Assembly: GCA_016125275.1 (NCBI GenBank)
Contig: WGMB01000004.1
Span: forward strand, 1 to 64,000
Length of the DNA stretch: 64,000 bases
Direction of reading: 5' to 3'
Source of the DNA: Acidobacteriota bacterium
Lineage (GTDB): Bacteria; Acidobacteriota; Terriglobia; Bryobacterales; UBA6623
Below are positions 1-8,060 of this stretch, one piece after another. The notes beneath the pieces are model-generated. The model saw nothing but the letters and a program-made list of their open reading frames with translations, did no database searches and was not told the origin of the DNA. The number at the start of each line of letters is the position of its first letter. The first letter of the stretch is position 1. Made by a program: the position numbers and the translations under genes.

Positions 1-1
1 A

Positions 2-298
2 GCCTCCCTCGTGAACGCCGTCGCGGCCCTACCGCCGCAGCTCAGCCTCCCGGCGCTGGGCGAGATGCTCCACGTCCACGACACCGGCCGCCACGAAGCC
101 TGCAGCGTCTTCGCCTTGATCCTGAAAATCAGCCGCTCCCGTCCGAACGAAGTCCGCGAACACCTGGCGCAAGCACTCGCCGACCAGAGCATCCCGGGCT
201 ACTACGCCCAGCAACTGCTCGCCAAGATCGACAAGGCGCAGAAACGCGGACCGCCGAACTGCCCGGCGATCCAGTCTCGCTTTCCGGAACCGGACTGA
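2..298 (+). CDS. C-terminal fragment of an unrecognised protein, open at the left edge
   Basis: The reading frame is open to the window edge and ends at the TGA at 296-298. A GTG at 11 could in principle start a 95-residue protein, but no ribosome-binding site precedes it, so a gene entering from the left is more likely. The visible part is helical and basic, with an ARG/LYS-rich tail. Its layout vaguely recalls the C-terminus of IS21-type IstA transposases, which would suit the mobile genes next to it. That resemblance is weak and no catalytic motif is visible, so I assign no function. Confidence 0.5.
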   Translation, partial: ASLVNAVAALPPQLSLPALGEMLHVHDTGRHEACSVFALILKISRSRPNEVREHLAQALADQSIPGYYAQQLLAKIDKAQKRGPPNCPAIQSRFPEPD

Positions 299-317
299 AA
301 GGTCCTGCCTGCCAGTC

Positions 318-587
318 TCAGCCCTTGTCGGCGGCCTTTTTGGCAGCCTTCTTGGTGGCTTTGCGCCGCTCCGCCCAAAACTTCTTCATGCGCTCCGACG
401 CCGCCTGTCGGTCTTCCTCGCTCATCGGCGGTCGGCCCCGGCGGACCTTCGCCGGCTCGGCTGTGGACGGTCGTTTAGAAGGCTTCGCGCCGGTCGCCGG
501 ACCACCCAGCGCCTCGATGGCAAGATCGATCTGGTCGCGCCGCGCGGCGAGCATGTCCACCACGGTCTCAATCGTCGACTGGGGCAT
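318..587 (-). CDS. small basic protein with an AT-hook-like motif
   Basis: An 89-residue protein that converges on the upstream fragment. The N-terminal half (about residues 1-28) is a short amphipathic helix. Residues 47-53 contain an AT-hook-like RRGRPP core, followed by a charged helix (MSEEDRQAASERMKKFW) and a lysine/alanine-rich tail of histone-H1 type. Proteins ending in a 'GRPPxSEExRxxxSExxKxxW' block are common on phages, plasmids and integrative elements. DNA binding is inferred from composition only. No strong ribosome-binding site is visible before the ATG. Confidence 0.6.
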   Translation of the reverse strand: MPQSTIETVVDMLAARRDQIDLAIEALGGPATGAKPSKRPSTAEPAKVRRGRPPMSEEDRQAASERMKKFWAERRKATKKAAKKAADKG

Positions 588-818
588 CGGCCCAGGCTAT
601 CACGAACCGGCCCATTTCCAGGAAAAGTCGGCCAATCGATCTGTGGCGCGAGCGATTGAAGATGACGACGCTGCGACGTGGTTCGACAGCCCACACGCCC
701 CTGTATGCGCCCCCCTGATTTCGACTTGAAACCCGCAGCGGACCTGCTACTACTTCTCGCCGCCGCAAAGAAAGGTTCGCATGAAGCCGCCAGTCCAACT
801 CAATATCTCTACGAACCC

Positions 819-1181
819 ATGAGCGCCGAGCGATCCGCCAGAATCGCCGCGCTCAACGACCGCTTCCGCGCGGCCTGCGGTCTGCCCGTCGCTCCGCCCG
901 TTCCGGGCCGCTACCTGATGACGTCCGGCGTAGCGGCTCTGAGCGTGAGATTTCAGCTTGCGGCGTTGGAGAGAGTGCGCAGCTTCGACGTGTTTGACGA
1001 AGACAACGATCCCTATGGCGAGCACGATTTTGGAGTCGTTGAGCTCGATGGCGTCCGCGACAAGCTGTTCTGGAAGATCGACTACTTTGCCGATGCCACG
1101 ATGACCTACGGGGCCGAAGACCCCTCGGACGCCGAGGCCAGCTACCGCGTGCTGACCGTGCTGCTGGCCAACGAATACTGA
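819..1181 (+). CDS. DUF3768 family protein
   Basis: A 120-residue protein starting at the ATG at 819; the frame stays open upstream but that part does not look protein-like. It matches the DUF3768 pattern: an initial RIAALNDRFR block, a LTxGVxAL-like segment (here MTSGVAALSV), then FDxFxEDNDPYGEHDFG, a WKIDYF motif, a GAEDPSD stretch and a C-terminal LTVLLANEY. DUF3768 has no known biochemical role. It is carried mostly by plasmids and integrative elements, often beside ParB-like genes, which fits the ParB gene just downstream on the opposite strand. Confidence 0.85.
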   Translation: MSAERSARIAALNDRFRAACGLPVAPPVPGRYLMTSGVAALSVRFQLAALERVRSFDVFDEDNDPYGEHDFGVVELDGVRDKLFWKIDYFADATMTYGAEDPSDAEASYRVLTVLLANEY

Positions 1182-1399
1182 TTGCTGAGCCTCGCGGCCC
1201 ACCCCATCAACCGGATCTTCGCCTTGTCCGTTCCTAGTGGAACCTCTTGGCGCAGGCGCCGTTCGAGTCAAGGCCGCGAGCCTGCGCAGGCAGGTCGGAG
1301 CGAAGCGCAGAGCCTTGACGCGGGCCGCGCCTGCGCCGATCGTCTCTCGGCAACGGACGAGGCCTCTTCTTTTCTTTCGTCCGGGTTTGAAAGAGACCC

Positions 1400-1426
1400 G
1401 CCGACGGCCCCACCAGAGCCGTCGGC
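1400..1426 (-). terminator. hairpin downstream of parB
   Basis: A perfect 9-bp stem (GCCGACGGC / GCCGTCGGC) with a 9-nt loop lies 11 bp beyond the parB stop. On the parB strand it is followed by GGGTCTCTTTC, a weak T-rich tail. I read it as the parB terminator. The imperfect T tract lowers confidence in intrinsic termination. Confidence 0.6.
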
Positions 1427-1437
1427 GAGCAGGCAGG

Positions 1438-3261
1438 CTAGTTGCTAAAGACGGTCGGGCGCAGCAGCTCGGGCAGCCAGCCCGTTCCGGCGATCTCGCG
1501 CTCGGCGAGCTGAGCCAGCTCGGCCTTCTTCAGGTTCGCCCAAGCCGGGGCCGGAGGCGCACCCTTGGCTTCTGCCAGCGCAGCCAGCGTCTGCGCCTTG
1601 CTGATGCGGCCGAAGTAGCTCTCGGCAGTGGGCTGGAACCATGCTCCGAGGTCGAGCTGCAAGGCCTCAGCCAGTCGGGCGGCACGCTCGAGCCGCCCGC
1701 TGTCGGCCTTGCCCTTGGCTTGGACAGCGTCCACGCTCAGCCCGGCGCAGAAGGCCAGCAAGTCCAGCAGCGTCGACTGGTCCTGCTCCAGGCACCAAGC
1801 CCAGAGCTGCTCGGGATCGCCGGGAACCCGTTCGCCCCAGCGCTCCCGGGCCTGCTCGATCGCTTCGACTGCCTTCGAGCCCTGGGCTTTCCGGAAGCTC
1901 TGCGGGCTCAGGAGGATGTCGAGGCAGGTCCCGCGTCGCCCGCCGAAAACGTTCGTGGCGAACAGGTGCACGATGGCAGCCAGAGCCACAGCGGGCCGGT
2001 CGATCAGCGTCGCGCTGAGCGCCGCCGAGCGTTGCGCCGTCAGGCTCTCGATGAGCGCTGCCGACAGGGTCGGACGAGGTTCCTCGTCGGCTCCTTCCGA
2101 CTTGCTCGCTCGGGGCTTCTCCGGAATGTCCTCGGGACGAACCAGCCCGCGCGTGACGTCGATCTCGCCGTCGGAGCCGATACTGACGACCGCGCCCGCG
2201 ATCGCCAGTGTGTCCTCGGGCCAGATCTCCTCGCGTTCGTCGGTGAGCTCCTCCATCCGCGCCGTCAGCGTATCGAGGCGTTCCTGCTGCTCGCAGCTGA
2301 GATCGCCTTCGATCTCGTACGATGCGTCGATCTCGCGTTCGACCGCCGCCAACTCAGCGGCTTCATCGTCGGTCAGCGGCACGGGCTCGGCCCAGCGGCG
2401 CTCGTACCGGCCCAGCTCGTCGTAGCCGAACGATGGTCGCGCTTCGACCCACAGCCAGCCTTCCTTGCCGACCGCTTTGGCGGCCTTTTCGAGCTTGCGC
2501 AGCACGAGGCTTTCGAGCAGAACCGCGTCGAGGACGAACACTCCGCGGTCGCCTTCGCTGAACAGGTCGCGCCGAACCGCGCCCCCGGCCTTCTGATAGG
2601 CTTTGAGGCCGACGAAACGCACCCGGCGGTCGGTCGCCGCGATGTCGTCCTCGGTCAGCGCCGCACGGATCGAGCGGGCGTCGTCGAGCAGCCACGCCGG
2701 AGCTTCACGCCACAGCCGCTCCTGCGCCTCATGGTCGTCGGTGACGGCGAAGGCCATCACCTCTTCGAGGCCCAGCTCGCCTTGGCGATAGGCGTCGAAG
2801 ACGGTCGGCGAGACCCGCGCCAGCCGCAAGCGCTTCTCGACCGTGCTTTCAGCCACGCCGAAGCGCGCGGCGACGTCGGCGACGGAGGAGCCTCGGTCGA
2901 TCAGCTCGCGAAAGGCGTCGAGCTCGTCGGCCGGGTGCATCGGCTCGCGCACGGCGTTCTCGGCCAGACTCAGCTCGACGGCGTTGGCGTCGTCAGCGAT
3001 CACCTGACAGGCGATCGGGACAGCCGGGTCGAGCCGGCCTTGCTCGGCCAACGCGGTCAGGGCGTGCAGACGCCGGCGTCCGGCGATGACGGCGAACTTG
3101 CCGCGCGGGGCTTTGCGCACGACCAGCGATTGCAGCAGCCCGTGGGCGGCAATGGATGCCGCCAGCTCGGCCAGCGCCGTATCGGCCCCGGCGGTCTTGC
3201 GGACGTTGCCGTCCCAGGCGGCCAGCTTGTTCAAGGGAATCAGTTGGTGAGGTTCAGTCAT
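1438..3261 (-). CDS. parB: ParB/RepB/Spo0J-type partition protein, large plasmid type
   Basis: A 607-residue protein. The start at 3261 is fixed by AAGGAG seven to eight bases upstream; the longer open frame is not needed. Residues 5-105 form the ParB N-terminal nuclease-like domain, with GLLQSLVVRK at 41-50, GRRRLHALTAL at 61-71 and an ENAVREPMHPADELDAF block near 101-117. A helix-turn-helix follows at about 125-150 (SVADVAARFGVAESTVEKRLRLARV). The long acidic remainder, rich in Glu and Ala, is typical of the 600-700 residue ParB-like proteins of alphaproteobacterial plasmids and integrative elements. The role is inferred to be segregation or maintenance of a mobile replicon. No parA lies in the window, so this copy may be orphaned. 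Its 5' leader is part of a large inverted repeat. Confidence 0.85.
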   Translation of the reverse strand: MTEPHQLIPLNKLAAWDGNVRKTAGADTALAELAASIAAHGLLQSLVVRKAPRGKFAVIAGRRRLHALTALAEQGRLDPAVPIACQVIADDANAVELSLAENAVREPMHPADELDAFRELIDRGSSVADVAARFGVAESTVEKRLRLARVSPTVFDAYRQGELGLEEVMAFAVTDDHEAQERLWREAPAWLLDDARSIRAALTEDDIAATDRRVRFVGLKAYQKAGGAVRRDLFSEGDRGVFVLDAVLLESLVLRKLEKAAKAVGKEGWLWVEARPSFGYDELGRYERRWAEPVPLTDDEAAELAAVEREIDASYEIEGDLSCEQQERLDTLTARMEELTDEREEIWPEDTLAIAGAVVSIGSDGEIDVTRGLVRPEDIPEKPRASKSEGADEEPRPTLSAALIESLTAQRSAALSATLIDRPAVALAAIVHLFATNVFGGRRGTCLDILLSPQSFRKAQGSKAVEAIEQARERWGERVPGDPEQLWAWCLEQDQSTLLDLLAFCAGLSVDAVQAKGKADSGRLERAARLAEALQLDLGAWFQPTAESYFGRISKAQTLAALAEAKGAPPAPAWANLKKAELAQLAEREIAGTGWLPELLRPTVFSN

Positions 3262-3262
3262 G

Positions 3263-3452
3263 GATCTCTCCTTATGGTTTGGGGTTTTCAAGATGCAGCC
3301 GAAGGGGCCGCGGGCCCCAGCCGCGCGGTCACCGACCGCAGGGAGGGAAACGGCCCACACGGGCTCTTGGCGCGGGCAGGCCGTTGACCGCGCGGCGCAC
3401 GCGGCCACGCTGCATCCACACTTGAAAACCACAAACCGCGAAGGGAGAGATC
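3263..3452. repeat. long imperfect inverted repeat over the parB leader
   Basis: Left arm about 3263-3337, right arm about 3379-3452, spacer about 41 bp. Matching blocks, each the reverse complement of its partner, are: GATCTCTCC at 3263-3271 with 3444-3452; a 17-bp block at 3276-3292 with 3421-3437 (one mismatch); ATGCAGC at 3293-3299 with 3409-3415; and an 18-bp block at 3320-3337 with 3379-3396 (two mismatches). The left arm begins one base after the parB start codon, so the right arm carries a second ribosome-binding-like AAGGGAGAGATC facing the tRNA. Confidence 0.85.
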
Positions 3453-3529
3453 GACGAGCCGAGCGCCGTCGGATGCCCGCAGAGAAGGCCGCAGGACGGC
3501 TCCTGCAGCATCAACGCCGGGGACAGAGT

Positions 3530-3614
<85 letters not shown>

Positions 3615-3689
3615 GCCCTCGGAGGTATAGCCCAAGGCTCCGGCCCAGGCAACAGGAAAAGCGGCAACAGAAAGGCGGGACGCCGCCCC

Positions 3690-4925
3690 TTACGCCGCGC
3701 GCCGCCTGGTCGATGTCCGACGCGACGGCGAGGTCCGTTTTGCCTTGGGGCGTTCCTTACGGCTCTTTGGCTTGCGGACGTTGATCGCCGCCGCATCGAG
3801 CGTGTTCTTGAGATGGGCGGCGTAGAACTTCTCGATCATCTCGACGCTGGTGCGGCAGTTCTTGGCGATCTGGTAGATGTCGGCGCCTTCCATCAACCGA
3901 AAGCAGATGTAGGTGTGCCGCAGGCTGTAGGCCGTACGCCGGTGGCCGTCCCGGTCCAGCTTGAGGTTGAGCTCGGTCAAGATCGTGTTGAACAGCTCGC
4001 GCTGCGAACCGGGAAACAGCAGGTCCGTCGGCTCCGGCGTATTCCGCTTCTGCATCCTTCGGAACGGCGTCACCGCGCCGGTCGTGCTCTTGCAGTAGCC
4101 GAGGCCCCGTTTGCCGCGCACCTCGATTTCGAGGATCGTCTCCCCGGTCGCTTCGTCGCGGACGATCTCAACGTCACGATGCTCCAGCCGCGCCGCCTCA
4201 TCGGGCCGCAGCCCGGTGTTGGCCATGAACAGCACGTAGTCGTGCATCTGCTCGCATTCCCACTTCCAGCGGTTGTTCTTGGGCTTCTGCGCCCGCTGCC
4301 GTGTCGCCTCGTACAACGTCTTGTACTCCTTCGGCGAGAACCACGCCCGGTGCGAAACCTTTCCCGACGTCTTGTAGGGCGGAGAAATGTTGGGAACCGC
4401 TTTGATCCAGCCGTGGCGCTCGGCGGTCTTGAGCACGTGCCTCAGCGTGATGATCTCGTGGTGAAGGGTCGAGCGCGAAGGCAGCTTCGGCTCGGTTCCG
4501 CTCTGGCCGCGCCGCACCAGCGGCTGCTGGCAGCGGTGCACCCGATACTCCTGCACCGTGCCGGCGTTGATCTCGTCCACGGGCATATTGCCGAAGAACG
4601 GCAGCAGATGAACCTTCAGCCGCAACTTGTGGCTTTCGACGTAGGCCTCGCTGCGCTCGCCCTGCGTGACGATCTCGTACTCGAGCTCGAAACGCTTCGC
4701 GGCTTCGCGAAACGTCTTACCGCCCTTGAGCAGCCCGGCGCGGCTCTTGCCGCGCAACTCCAGATACCAGTCCTCGGCGAAATCCTTGGCATGAGCCAAG
4801 CTCTCGTGCTTGGTGCTGACACGGCGGTTGCGCTCGTTCAGGTACGTCGAGCACTGCCAGACGTCGCTGCCCTTGCGCTTGTAGACATGAAGCTTGCCGC
4901 CCATCAGCTTGTGCCGCTCCGCCAT
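3690..4925 (-). CDS. tyrosine-type site-specific integrase
   Basis: A 411-residue tyrosine recombinase that cuts and rejoins DNA at attachment sites. The start at 4925 is supported by GGAAGGAG upstream. An arm/SAM-like N-terminal part (about residues 1-195) precedes the catalytic domain. Box I is NTGLRPDEAARL (about 238-249). Box II is SLRHTYICFR. The catalytic tyrosine is in EKFYAAHL near 370. The first position of box II, usually His, is Tyr here (AYSLRH). A basic C-terminal tail rich in Lys, Arg and Ser follows. The gene ends 75 bp from the 5' end of tRNA-Leu and reads towards it. The opposite side of the tRNA, where its 3' end lies, holds the parB element. Confidence 0.92.
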   Translation of the reverse strand: MAERHKLMGGKLHVYKRKGSDVWQCSTYLNERNRRVSTKHESLAHAKDFAEDWYLELRGKSRAGLLKGGKTFREAAKRFELEYEIVTQGERSEAYVESHKLRLKVHLLPFFGNMPVDEINAGTVQEYRVHRCQQPLVRRGQSGTEPKLPSRSTLHHEIITLRHVLKTAERHGWIKAVPNISPPYKTSGKVSHRAWFSPKEYKTLYEATRQRAQKPKNNRWKWECEQMHDYVLFMANTGLRPDEAARLEHRDVEIVRDEATGETILEIEVRGKRGLGYCKSTTGAVTPFRRMQKRNTPEPTDLLFPGSQRELFNTILTELNLKLDRDGHRRTAYSLRHTYICFRLMEGADIYQIAKNCRTSVEMIEKFYAAHLKNTLDAAAINVRKPKSRKERPKAKRTSPSRRTSTRRRAA

Positions 4926-4952
4926 CCCATCGACTCCTTCCGTTTTGCAAAC

Positions 4953-5150
4953 TGTGTCAGTCTTGTGTCAGTCCTATTGGATGTCCGGGCGGCCGTCAAG
5001 CACATTCTAAGTCGTTGATCTCATTGCATATTCCTGTATGAGATTGGCAGCCGGTAGTCCATTTTGAGTCAAATGCGGGACATCCTAACGTCCTGAATTA
5101 CCGGAACAAATCGCCCCTGTCAAGAGCCTCTGTGTCAGAGACTGTGTCAG
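4953..5150. repeat. TGTGTCAG repeats upstream of the integrase, candidate arm-type sites
   Basis: TGTGTCAG occurs at 4953, 4964, 5131 and 5143, as two pairs with 11- and 12-bp periods. Between the pairs lies a 7-bp inverted repeat, ATCTCAT at 5018-5024 and ATGAGAT at 5038-5044, with a 13-nt spacer. Paired, helically phased octamers either side of a core are what arm-type integrase sites look like. The assignment is inference from position 30-220 bp upstream of the integrase gene. No gene lies in 4926-5280. Confidence 0.5.
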
Positions 5151-5151
5151 A
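5084..5151. repeat. direct repeat copy A flanking the AAA/DUF4143 gene
   Basis: This 68-bp segment recurs at 6480-6547 in the same orientation; by hand, 54 of 68 positions are identical with no gap. It begins CCTAACGTCCTGAA and includes CTGTCAAGAGC. Copy A also contains two TGTGTCAG octamers. Together the copies bracket the ATPase gene at 5281-6453. Confidence 0.85.
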
Positions 5152-5280
5152 AATGCCTTGCACGCTCGACAGGCTTGCCAGAATCCCGAGGCGGTGGCCT
5201 TCCGAGAGTCCGATCGCCGGTGTCTCCCAGTGCGATCTTTTAACCTTGCAATCTGAAAGGTTCGCCTGTAATCTGCATGG

Positions 5281-6453
5281 ATGATCGCGCGGAGGGCATT
5301 TCGGACCATCGAACAGGCCCTGCAACGGCAGGCCGCCGTTGCGGTGATCGGCCCGCGCCAAGTTGGCAAGACGACCCTGGCGCTCGAGATCGGGCGCTCC
5401 CGCGACGCGCTCTACCTCGATCTCGAATCCCGCGGCGATCGCGCCAAGCTCGCCGAGCCGGAGCTGTTCCTCCGCCAGTACGAAGATCGCCTGGTCATCC
5501 TCGATGAGATCCACCGGACGCCGGAGCTGTTCCAGGTTCTGCGCGGCGTCATCGACGAGGGCCGTCGCCGCGGCAAACGGACGGGACGCTTTCTCATACT
5601 GGGTTCGGCGGCGATCGACTTGCTGCGGCAGTCGGGCGAGAGCTTGGCCGGTCGCATCGAATATGTCGATCTCAACCCACTGGACGTGCTGGAGGCGGGG
5701 ACCGACATGGCCGCCGCGACCGGGCTGTGGGTGCGGGGAGGCCTGCCAGACAGCTTTCTGGCCCCGTCGGACACGGACAGCTTCGCCTTCCGGCGCAATT
5801 TCATCCGGACCTATCTCGAACGCGACGTGCCGCAATTTGGGCCGCGCATCCCGTCGGAAACGCTCGAACGGCTGTGGACGATGCTGGCTCACGGCCAAGG
5901 GACCCTGCTCAACGCCTCGAAGCTCGCCGCTGGGCTGTCCGTCTCGGCCCCGACAGTGACGAGCTACATCGATCTGCTGGTAGACCTACTGCTCGTGCGG
6001 CGCTTGCGGCCGTTCCACGGCAACACGGGCAAGCGTCTGGTGCGCTCGCCCAAGGTCTATGTGCGGGACAGCGGGCTGGTGCATGCGCTGCTGGGCCTGG
6101 GCGATTACAACGAGTTGGCCGGCCACCCGGTCGTGGGGGCGAGCTGGGAGGGCTTTGTGATCGAGAACCTGCTGGCGGCTACGCCTGACCGGACGACGGC
6201 GAGCTTCTACCGGACCTCGGCTGGGGCGGAGATCGATCTGCTTCTGGAATTGCCCGGCCGACAAGGGCGGTGGGCGATCGAGATCAAGCGAAGCACGGCG
6301 GCGCGAGCCGAACGCGGATTCCATAATGCGCGTCAGGATGTCGAAGCCAAGCGCTCGTTCGTGGTCTATGGCGGCGACGAGCGCTACGTGATCAGCAACG
6401 GCGTCGAGGCGATCGGGCTCCGCGAGTTGGCCGCGGAATTGGCGGCGATGTAG
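5281..6453 (+). CDS. AAA-family ATPase with C-terminal DUF4143 domain
   Basis: A 390-residue protein. Walker A is GPRQVGKTT (residues 24-32) and Walker B is LVILDE (71-76). A sensor-like LILGSAA follows near 105. The C-terminal DUF4143 region contains DSGLVHALLGL, a GASWEGFVIENLL block and a PD-(D/E)xK-like arrangement (GAEIDLLLEL then WAIEIKRS) near 318-342. Such proteins are abundant, often horizontally transferred, and mostly of unknown function; ATP binding is clear, nuclease activity is only suggested by the fold. The gene stands alone between two copies of a 68-bp repeat. Upstream, AACCTT and AAGGTT (5242-5262) form a small inverted repeat that could be an operator. Confidence 0.9.
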   Translation: MIARRAFRTIEQALQRQAAVAVIGPRQVGKTTLALEIGRSRDALYLDLESRGDRAKLAEPELFLRQYEDRLVILDEIHRTPELFQVLRGVIDEGRRRGKRTGRFLILGSAAIDLLRQSGESLAGRIEYVDLNPLDVLEAGTDMAAATGLWVRGGLPDSFLAPSDTDSFAFRRNFIRTYLERDVPQFGPRIPSETLERLWTMLAHGQGTLLNASKLAAGLSVSAPTVTSYIDLLVDLLLVRRLRPFHGNTGKRLVRSPKVYVRDSGLVHALLGLGDYNELAGHPVVGASWEGFVIENLLAATPDRTTASFYRTSAGAEIDLLLELPGRQGRWAIEIKRSTAARAERGFHNARQDVEAKRSFVVYGGDERYVISNGVEAIGLRELAAELAAM

Positions 6454-6479
6454 CGGATTTTAAGTCTGCGGCGGGTTAC

Positions 6480-6547
6480 CCTAACGTCCTGAAATACCGG
6501 ACTAAAAGTCCTCTGTCAAGAGCGACCGTGCAAGAGACCGTGTAAGA
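6480..6547. repeat. direct repeat copy B flanking the AAA/DUF4143 gene
   Basis: The partner of 5084-5151, starting 27 bp after the ATPase stop codon. The positions matching the two TGTGTCAG octamers of copy A have drifted to CGTGCAAG and CGTGTAAG. Apart from this repeat I see nothing in 6454-6740. Confidence 0.85.
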
Positions 6548-6740
6548 TTGGACCTCGCCGCCGCAGCATGATCGGCCGCGAAGGGAGGCCTCCGCCGTGT
6601 CTCGGATACAGCGAAGGAACGAGGCTGTTCCAGAAGGGCAGGCTGGCAGCAAAACGGGCAACAAGGCCGACCGGGTGCCGACTTGCCATGAATTGATCGA
6701 CGATGCGGACGTCCGTCTCCGTTGGTCGCGACCGCGACCT

Positions 6741-8060
6741 TCACTCGCCGCGAATACAGAAGAGCGTGTTTTGGCTGCGCAGATACAAGTCGCCATCTGC
6801 GACGGCGGGGCTGGCGACAAAGGATTGGTCCGTGAGCGTATTGACGGCAAGAACCTCGAGTTTCTCGCCCATCTTCACCACCACGGTGTCGCCCTCCTCG
6901 GTGGCCACATAGAGCTTGCCGTTGACGGCAACCGGCGAGGCCTTTAGGTTGTACGGCGCGGCGCCGAGCCGCTGCTGCTGGTAGTACGGCGCGCCGGTGG
7001 CTGCGTCGAGGCAACTGATCCGGCCGCTGTCGGTCAGGAAGTACAGCTTGCCCTCGGCCAGTACCGGCGACGGCGTGTAGGAGTTTCCGCGGCGGTTGCT
7101 CCATAGGACGCTCTCCGTCCCGGTGAGGTCCCCGGCGCCGCCGAGCTTGATGGCGAGCAGATTCGGATCCTGTTGGAACCCGCTCATCACGTACACCACG
7201 CCGTTCGCCGCGACCGGCGCCGGAATCACATTCGTGCCGAGCCCCGCGCACTCCCAAATCGGCGCGCCGCTGTTGAGATCGTAGGCGCGCACCCGCCTGG
7301 AGGCGCTGACGATCACCTGCTTGCGCCCATCGTGCTCGACGACGAGCGGAGGCGCCCAACTGGTCGGCTCGTCACGCCGGACGCGCCAGATCTCTTCTCC
7401 CGTGTTCTTGTCGAGCGCGAGGAGGTGGGAATCCTTCTCCTGATCGAAGTTGAGCAGCAGAAAGCGGTCGTGCAGAACCGCCGCCGTGCCTTCGCCAAAA
7501 TGGAACGCCATGCTCATCGGGGGAAAAGCCTTCTCCCATTCGAGGTTGCCGTCCATGTCGTAGCAGTAGACGCCGCGTGAGCCGAAAAAGGCGTACAGGT
7601 GCGCTCCGTCAGTGACGGGGCTGTTGGAGGCGAAGCTGCCGTAGCGCTGATGGTGGCCTTCGTGGGGAACCGCTGTCGTGGCCGTACGCTGCCAAGCCGT
7701 CTTGCCGGTACGGCGGTCAATGGCGATCACCTGGAACTCATACTCCGCGCCGGTTCCCGCGCCGCCGCCCCAACCCGGCCGCTGTTCGGCCGGCAGCTCG
7801 GAAGACGCCGTCTCCTGCTTGGGCAGCGTTCGAGTCAAGACCGCTGTGGTCAAAAACACCTTGTCGCCGCTGACGACCGGCGACGAGAAGCCGCGGCCGG
7901 GGATCGAGGCCTTCCAGGCGATGTTCTTGGAGTCGCTCCATTCGAGCGGCGCGTCGCCCGGCACCGTGCCGTTGGCATTCGGGCCTCGCCATTGACGCCA
8001 GTGGGCCGCGGCGATCGTACTCGCCGCCAGCAGGAGCAGGATCGCCCTATTCACTCGCAT
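6741..8060 (-). CDS. secreted PQQ-like beta-propeller protein
   Basis: A 439-residue protein with a signal peptide (hydrophobic residues 7-19, cleavage after AAA). It starts WRQWRGPNANG and continues with repeated blades of the type GDKVFLTTA, DGAHLYAFFGSRGVYCYDMDG, LLALDKNTGEEIWRVRRDEP and NGKLYVATEEGDTVVVK. This is the BamB/PQQ-like beta-propeller pattern seen in many secreted proteins of Acidobacteriota and Planctomycetota. No catalytic PQQ-dehydrogenase residues can be assigned, so a binding or scaffold role is as likely as an enzymatic one. The start at 8060 has GAGGGAG upstream and overlaps the preceding membrane-protein gene by 14 bp, so the two are co-transcribed with PadR. Confidence 0.85.
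   Translation of the reverse strand: MRVNRAILLLLAASTIAAAHWRQWRGPNANGTVPGDAPLEWSDSKNIAWKASIPGRGFSSPVVSGDKVFLTTAVLTRTLPKQETASSELPAEQRPGWGGGAGTGAEYEFQVIAIDRRTGKTAWQRTATTAVPHEGHHQRYGSFASNSPVTDGAHLYAFFGSRGVYCYDMDGNLEWEKAFPPMSMAFHFGEGTAAVLHDRFLLLNFDQEKDSHLLALDKNTGEEIWRVRRDEPTSWAPPLVVEHDGRKQVIVSASRRVRAYDLNSGAPIWECAGLGTNVIPAPVAANGVVYVMSGFQQDPNLLAIKLGGAGDLTGTESVLWSNRRGNSYTPSPVLAEGKLYFLTDSGRISCLDAATGAPYYQQQRLGAAPYNLKASPVAVNGKLYVATEEGDTVVVKMGEKLEVLAVNTLTDQSFVASPAVADGDLYLRSQNTLFCIRGE

Noticed and set aside
1237-3387. 716-residue open frame antisense to parB
   Set aside because: It covers parB in the opposite direction, has Arg/Gln-rich composition and no family features. It is a shadow of a GC-rich gene.
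6502-7359. 285-residue minus-strand frame
   Set aside because: It overlaps the PQQ-like gene in another frame and is Arg-rich with no motif; the beta-propeller frame is clearly the coding one.
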